Of a DNA stretch of 18,486 nucleotides, positions 15,941 through 18,486 are shown in pieces; position 1 is the stretch's first letter; the number at the start of each line of letters is the position of its first letter. A model generated the notes under the pieces. That model was given only the letters and a program-made list of their open reading frames with translations. It searched no databases and was not told where the DNA came from. The position numbers were made by a program, and so were the translations under genes. Origin of the DNA: JAVVUQ01 sp036653075 (GTDB lineage: Bacteria > Bacillota > Clostridia > Christensenellales > CAG-314); the NCBI GenBank assembly GCA_036653075.1, contig JAVVUQ010000025.1, forward strand, positions 1 through 18,486, given 5' to 3'.

Positions 15941-16489
15941 TTAACAATTATTTTTTTTATTGTAAAATACAAAACCATTTAATTTATGTATAATTTCATT
16001 TACGACTTCTCCTGAGCATTTTCCGTCTGTTTCAATTATTATATCTGCAATTTCTTTATAGCTCGATTCTCTACTTTGCATAATCTCTGCAATTTTTTCC
16101 TCCGTCATTGGAAATATAAGTGGCCTAATTGTCTTGTCTTTGATTCGTTCAAATATCGTCTTAGCGCTCGCTTTAAGCCAAATTACATATGCGCCATTTT
16201 TTAAATTGTCACGATTTTCCTTTATCGTAACCGCTCCGCCACCAGTAGACATTACAATATTATCATATTCATTTATTTTTTCAATAATTTTTCTTTCGAT
16301 TTTTCTAAAATATCCTTCTCCGCTCTTTTCAATTATTACAGCGGGCGATAAACTATATTCAAAAAGTATCATATCATCGCTATCCAAAAACATCATATCA
16401 TATTTTTTTGCTATCTCTTGCCCTGCCGTGCTTTTATATGTACCCGACATTCCAATTAACGCTATGTTGTTTTTGACTTTTTTATCCAT
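15941..16489 (-). CDS. aroK: Shikimate kinase with atypical P-loop
   Basis: 182 aa from the ATG at 16489, which follows GAGG by 6 bases; a TTG eight codons upstream is less likely. It phosphorylates shikimate with ATP in the aromatic amino acid pathway. Family residues are clear: D36 and D38 in LDSDD, R62 in GEGYFRKIE, the STGGGAV loop at 81-87, and R122 in the lid (IRPLI). The odd point is the Walker A at 13-21, GMSGTYKST: the glycine before the lysine is Tyr18 (codon TAT). The lysine and Ser/Thr remain, so ATP may still bind with altered geometry. All else argues against decay. It lies 89 bp downstream of aroQ, so the two form a shikimate-pathway pair, and the pyrG promoter begins right after its stop. 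Confidence 0.9.
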   Translation of the reverse strand: MDKKVKNNIALIGMSGTYKSTAGQEIAKKYDMMFLDSDDMILFEYSLSPAVIIEKSGEGYFRKIERKIIEKINEYDNIVMSTGGGAVTIKENRDNLKNGAYVIWLKASAKTIFERIKDKTIRPLIFPMTEEKIAEIMQSRESSYKEIADIIIETDGKCSGEVVNEIIHKLNGFVFYNKKNNC

Positions 16490-16578
16490 TTTTTTCCTCA
16501 ACTTTTTTATCAAACATAATTAACACAATAAAAATTACAAATATTACCCTATCATAATTTGCGTATAGCTGTCAATTC

Positions 16579-17016
16579 TTATTTCTTATTTTCTGTATAT
16601 AACACGCAAATTGCATCAATAGCTTTATAATAACTCTTTTCTTTTTCACCCCAAAAAGCGCCGTCTACAACATTTTCAAAAATACGCTTACGCCTAAACG
16701 CTTCTCTTGCCATAATATCGCTTAAATGCGCCTCAACTTTAGGAACGTCAACACTTTCTAAAGCATCGGCAATTGCGTAACTATAATGCGAATAAGCGCC
16801 TGCATTTATTACTAATCCATCATAATCAACTTTTTCAATTCTATCTACAATAGCTCCTTCATAATTGCTATGAAAAAACTCCGCTTTAGCGCCTTTTGCT
16901 ATTATATACGCTCTAACCATACTATTTAATTGCTCTAATGTCATAACTCCATAATGCTCAACGCTTCGCTTTCCTAAACTCCCTAAATTTACGCCATTTA
17001 TCACTAAAATTTTCAT
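16579..17016 (-). CDS. aroQ: Type II 3-dehydroquinate dehydratase, divergent
   Basis: 145 aa, normal type II size. It removes water from 3-dehydroquinate to form 3-dehydroshikimate; the enzyme is a cytoplasmic dodecamer in the family. It retains INGVNLGSLGKR at the start (Asn and the flexible-loop Arg), the catalytic Tyr in EHYG near 22, Asn in INAGAYSHYSYAI near 72 with its His, the EAH histidine near 95 and a REAFRR arginine. Several normally fixed residues differ: NGPN is NGVN, NPGA is NAGA, HLSN is HLSD and FRH is FRR. The catalytic Tyr, His and Arg remain, so it is probably active but from a diverged lineage. The ATG has only a weak GGA ribosome site. aroK follows. Confidence 0.93.
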   Translation of the reverse strand: MKILVINGVNLGSLGKRSVEHYGVMTLEQLNSMVRAYIIAKGAKAEFFHSNYEGAIVDRIEKVDYDGLVINAGAYSHYSYAIADALESVDVPKVEAHLSDIMAREAFRRKRIFENVVDGAFWGEKEKSYYKAIDAICVLYTENKK

Positions 17017-17070
17017 TTATTTCCATATCCCCTACTTTACTTCAATCAAAATCGCATATCAATTTATGCT

Positions 17071-17113
17071 TATAATTCAATATCAATACGCTTTATATAA
17101 TTCAATATCAATA
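17071..17113. repeat. Two 18-bp direct repeats upstream of aroQ
   Basis: TATAATTCAATATCAATA occurs at 17071-17088 and again at 17096-17113, a 25-bp period. It lies between the MBL gene and aroQ and is short and AT-rich, so function is doubtful. Confidence 0.6.
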
Positions 17114-17127
17114 TAATAATTATGCGC

Positions 17128-18309
17128 TTAATTCATTCCAAAGCTATACGCAAAGCAATCAATGATTTTATAATTATTAGAAACAAGCTTTTCAGTTGAT
17201 AAAGAATAACCGTTTTTGTTAATGGTCAATAATGTAGTGCCAAAGTCTATTGTGCAATATATTTTAGCGCCAATTCTATTTAAGGCTGATAAAGTTTCTG
17301 TATGCGGATGAGAATATTTATTATTTTTTCCTGCGCTAATAACGGCTACTTCTGGTTTTATAGCGTTTAAAAAGGCTGAAGATGAAGAAGATCGAGAACC
17401 ATGATGTCCGACTTTAAGCACATCGCAGTCGGGGTCTATACGCAAGTTTGCATCATTTTTAATATTGTACAAAAAAGCTTCTTCTGCGCCTTTTTTATTT
17501 TTTCCGCCTGTTGTGTGCGCATCGCCCGTAAAAATTACTTTAACTCCGTTAAATTCTAACATATTAATAGGTGAAACGTTGTTTATTCCTTCGCTATTAT
17601 CCTTTTTAACTTCATTATAAAACTCTGCGTTGGGCGTGACAAAAATAAATGAATAACCCGTTCCCTCAATTTTTTCGCCTTTTACTGAATATATGATTTT
17701 AGATTTTTCGTTGACTACTGCTTGAACAAAATCAGCGTAGTTTTTAGTTTCTATATATCCTCTTGTATTGCTTTCTAATTTTGTTGTCATATCCACGGCA
17801 TTTTTTAATTGGTCAGATACGACGCTTGTTCCATTTACAATTGGGTCTTTTTCATACTTTGAACGAACGTATGGCATATACACCGTTTTTGCTAAAATAT
17901 CATCGCTTTGTATAACCTTATCCAAACTGCCGCAATGGTCGGCGTCAGTATGCGTTAATAATACATAATCTAAAATCGATACATTTCGAGCTTTTAAATA
18001 ATCTAAAATCTTTTCAGCTACTTTATTATCGCTCTTATCATAATCGCCGCCATCAATTAGCATATTTTTATTATCAGCAAATTCAATAAGTATACAATCG
18101 CCCTGTCCCACGTCTATAAAGCTTATGTACATCTCTCCATCAACGTGTTTTATTGGCGGTTTTTCCGATATCGGCGCTTTAAAGCCTATGCCTAAATCAA
18201 AGTTCATAGGAGGAATGTTAAAATAATAACATATACATACAACAAGCGCAACCGCTATGATAATAAATATAGAATAGGTTGATTTTTTGCTTTTCTTATT
18301 TTTTGCCAT
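17128..18309 (-). CDS. Membrane-tethered ComEC-like metallo-beta-lactamase-fold hydrolase
   Basis: 393 aa. Residues about 12-31 form one hydrophobic helix after a basic MAKNKKSKKS start, so the body is extracytoplasmic. It contains FIDVGQGDCILIEF near 67, LIDGGDY near 84, the metal-binding HTDADHCG near 120, an FTGDAH strand near 257, and LKVGHHGSRSSSS near 300, with HPHTETLSAL further on. This order matches the MBL domain at the C-terminus of ComEC/Rec2, here without the competence membrane channel. Standalone proteins of this type are common in Firmicutes; they are usually annotated as hydrolases, and the ComEC MBL domain is linked to DNA degradation during uptake. The substrate here is unknown. 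An AAGGG site precedes the ATG. A candidate promoter lies upstream. Confidence 0.88.
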   Translation of the reverse strand: MAKNKKSKKSTYSIFIIIAVALVVCICYYFNIPPMNFDLGIGFKAPISEKPPIKHVDGEMYISFIDVGQGDCILIEFADNKNMLIDGGDYDKSDNKVAEKILDYLKARNVSILDYVLLTHTDADHCGSLDKVIQSDDILAKTVYMPYVRSKYEKDPIVNGTSVVSDQLKNAVDMTTKLESNTRGYIETKNYADFVQAVVNEKSKIIYSVKGEKIEGTGYSFIFVTPNAEFYNEVKKDNSEGINNVSPINMLEFNGVKVIFTGDAHTTGGKNKKGAEEAFLYNIKNDANLRIDPDCDVLKVGHHGSRSSSSSAFLNAIKPEVAVISAGKNNKYSHPHTETLSALNRIGAKIYCTIDFGTTLLTINKNGYSLSTEKLVSNNYKIIDCFAYSFGMN

Positions 18310-18339
18310 TATTCTACCCTTTTCCTTTTTATTCTTATA

Positions 18340-18367
18340 TTTATATAATATAAAATGAATATCGCAA
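18340..18367 (-). promoter_or_regulatory. Candidate promoter for the MBL-fold gene
   Basis: On the minus strand TTGCGA (18367-18362), 16 bases, then TATAAA (18345-18340). A start near 18333 would leave a leader of about 24 bases. Matches in AT-rich DNA are easy to find by chance. Confidence 0.35.
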
Positions 18368-18486
18368 CTACTGAAAATAAAAATTTAAATTTATTCTATT
18401 ATGTCGAATCAATTTAAACTTTTCCATAAAATGTTAATATTCATACATCATTAAATATCCGATTTAATTTAAACATTATCGCTTAA

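Noticed and set aside
16552..16575. TTGACA on the minus strand between aroQ and aroK as a separate aroK promoter
   Set aside because: The only -10 at 18 bases is TAGGGT (three of six matches), and TATGAT is at 13 bases; too weak to call.

Overview
The window looks like chromosomal DNA from a very AT-rich, endospore-forming Clostridia-type Firmicute, probably an uncultured gut lineage. The evidence is a SpoVT regulator, a YlbJ-type sporulation membrane protein, a DUF1385-PrmC-PrfA cluster, Gram-positive Shine-Dalgarno sites (AAGGAG, GAGG) and strongly A/T-biased codons with Asn/Lys-rich protein insertions. The species assignment is inference. Fifteen protein genes are supported, and all but one (the ylbJ-like gene) lie on the minus strand. 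I saw no rRNA, tRNA, insertion sequence, phage gene or CRISPR array.

Read in the direction of transcription (high to low coordinates), the window opens with a membrane-tethered ComEC-like metallo-beta-lactamase protein (18309-17128). It is followed by two shikimate-pathway genes, aroQ (17016-16579) and aroK (16489-15941), and by pyrG (15754-14162). pyrG has its own near-consensus promoter and a leader that holds a hairpin and a transcription terminator, so it is probably controlled by attenuation. The convergent gap between ylbJ and pyrG carries a 23/24-bp AT-rich tandem repeat. ylbJ (+, 13027-13944) and spoVT (-, 12708-12181) diverge from a 318-bp region. That region contains 3.5 copies of a 28-bp repeat, a sigma-G-like promoter for spoVT and a 30-bp dyad overlapping the promoter. 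spoVT ends in a strong terminator.

Next come a DUF1385 membrane domain fused to the PrmC release-factor methyltransferase (11734-9851), then prfA (RF1), whose product is PrmC's substrate, a class I aminotransferase, a small P-loop protein and an unrecognised single-pass membrane protein. A long hairpin closes that group. The last groups are a degenerate Nudix-like protein fused to an ExoX-C-like domain, a pair of half-size chromate transporters overlapping by ATGA, and a large secreted beta-repeat surface protein anchored by a C-terminal transmembrane helix.

Most of the window is housekeeping. The points most worth a second look are the degenerate Nudix plus ExoX-C fusion, the DUF1385-PrmC fusion, the pyrG leader that lacks the usual initial G-run, the shikimate kinase whose P-loop glycine is tyrosine, the uncharacterised P-loop/membrane-protein pair, and the spoVT promoter dyad with the adjacent 28-bp repeat.
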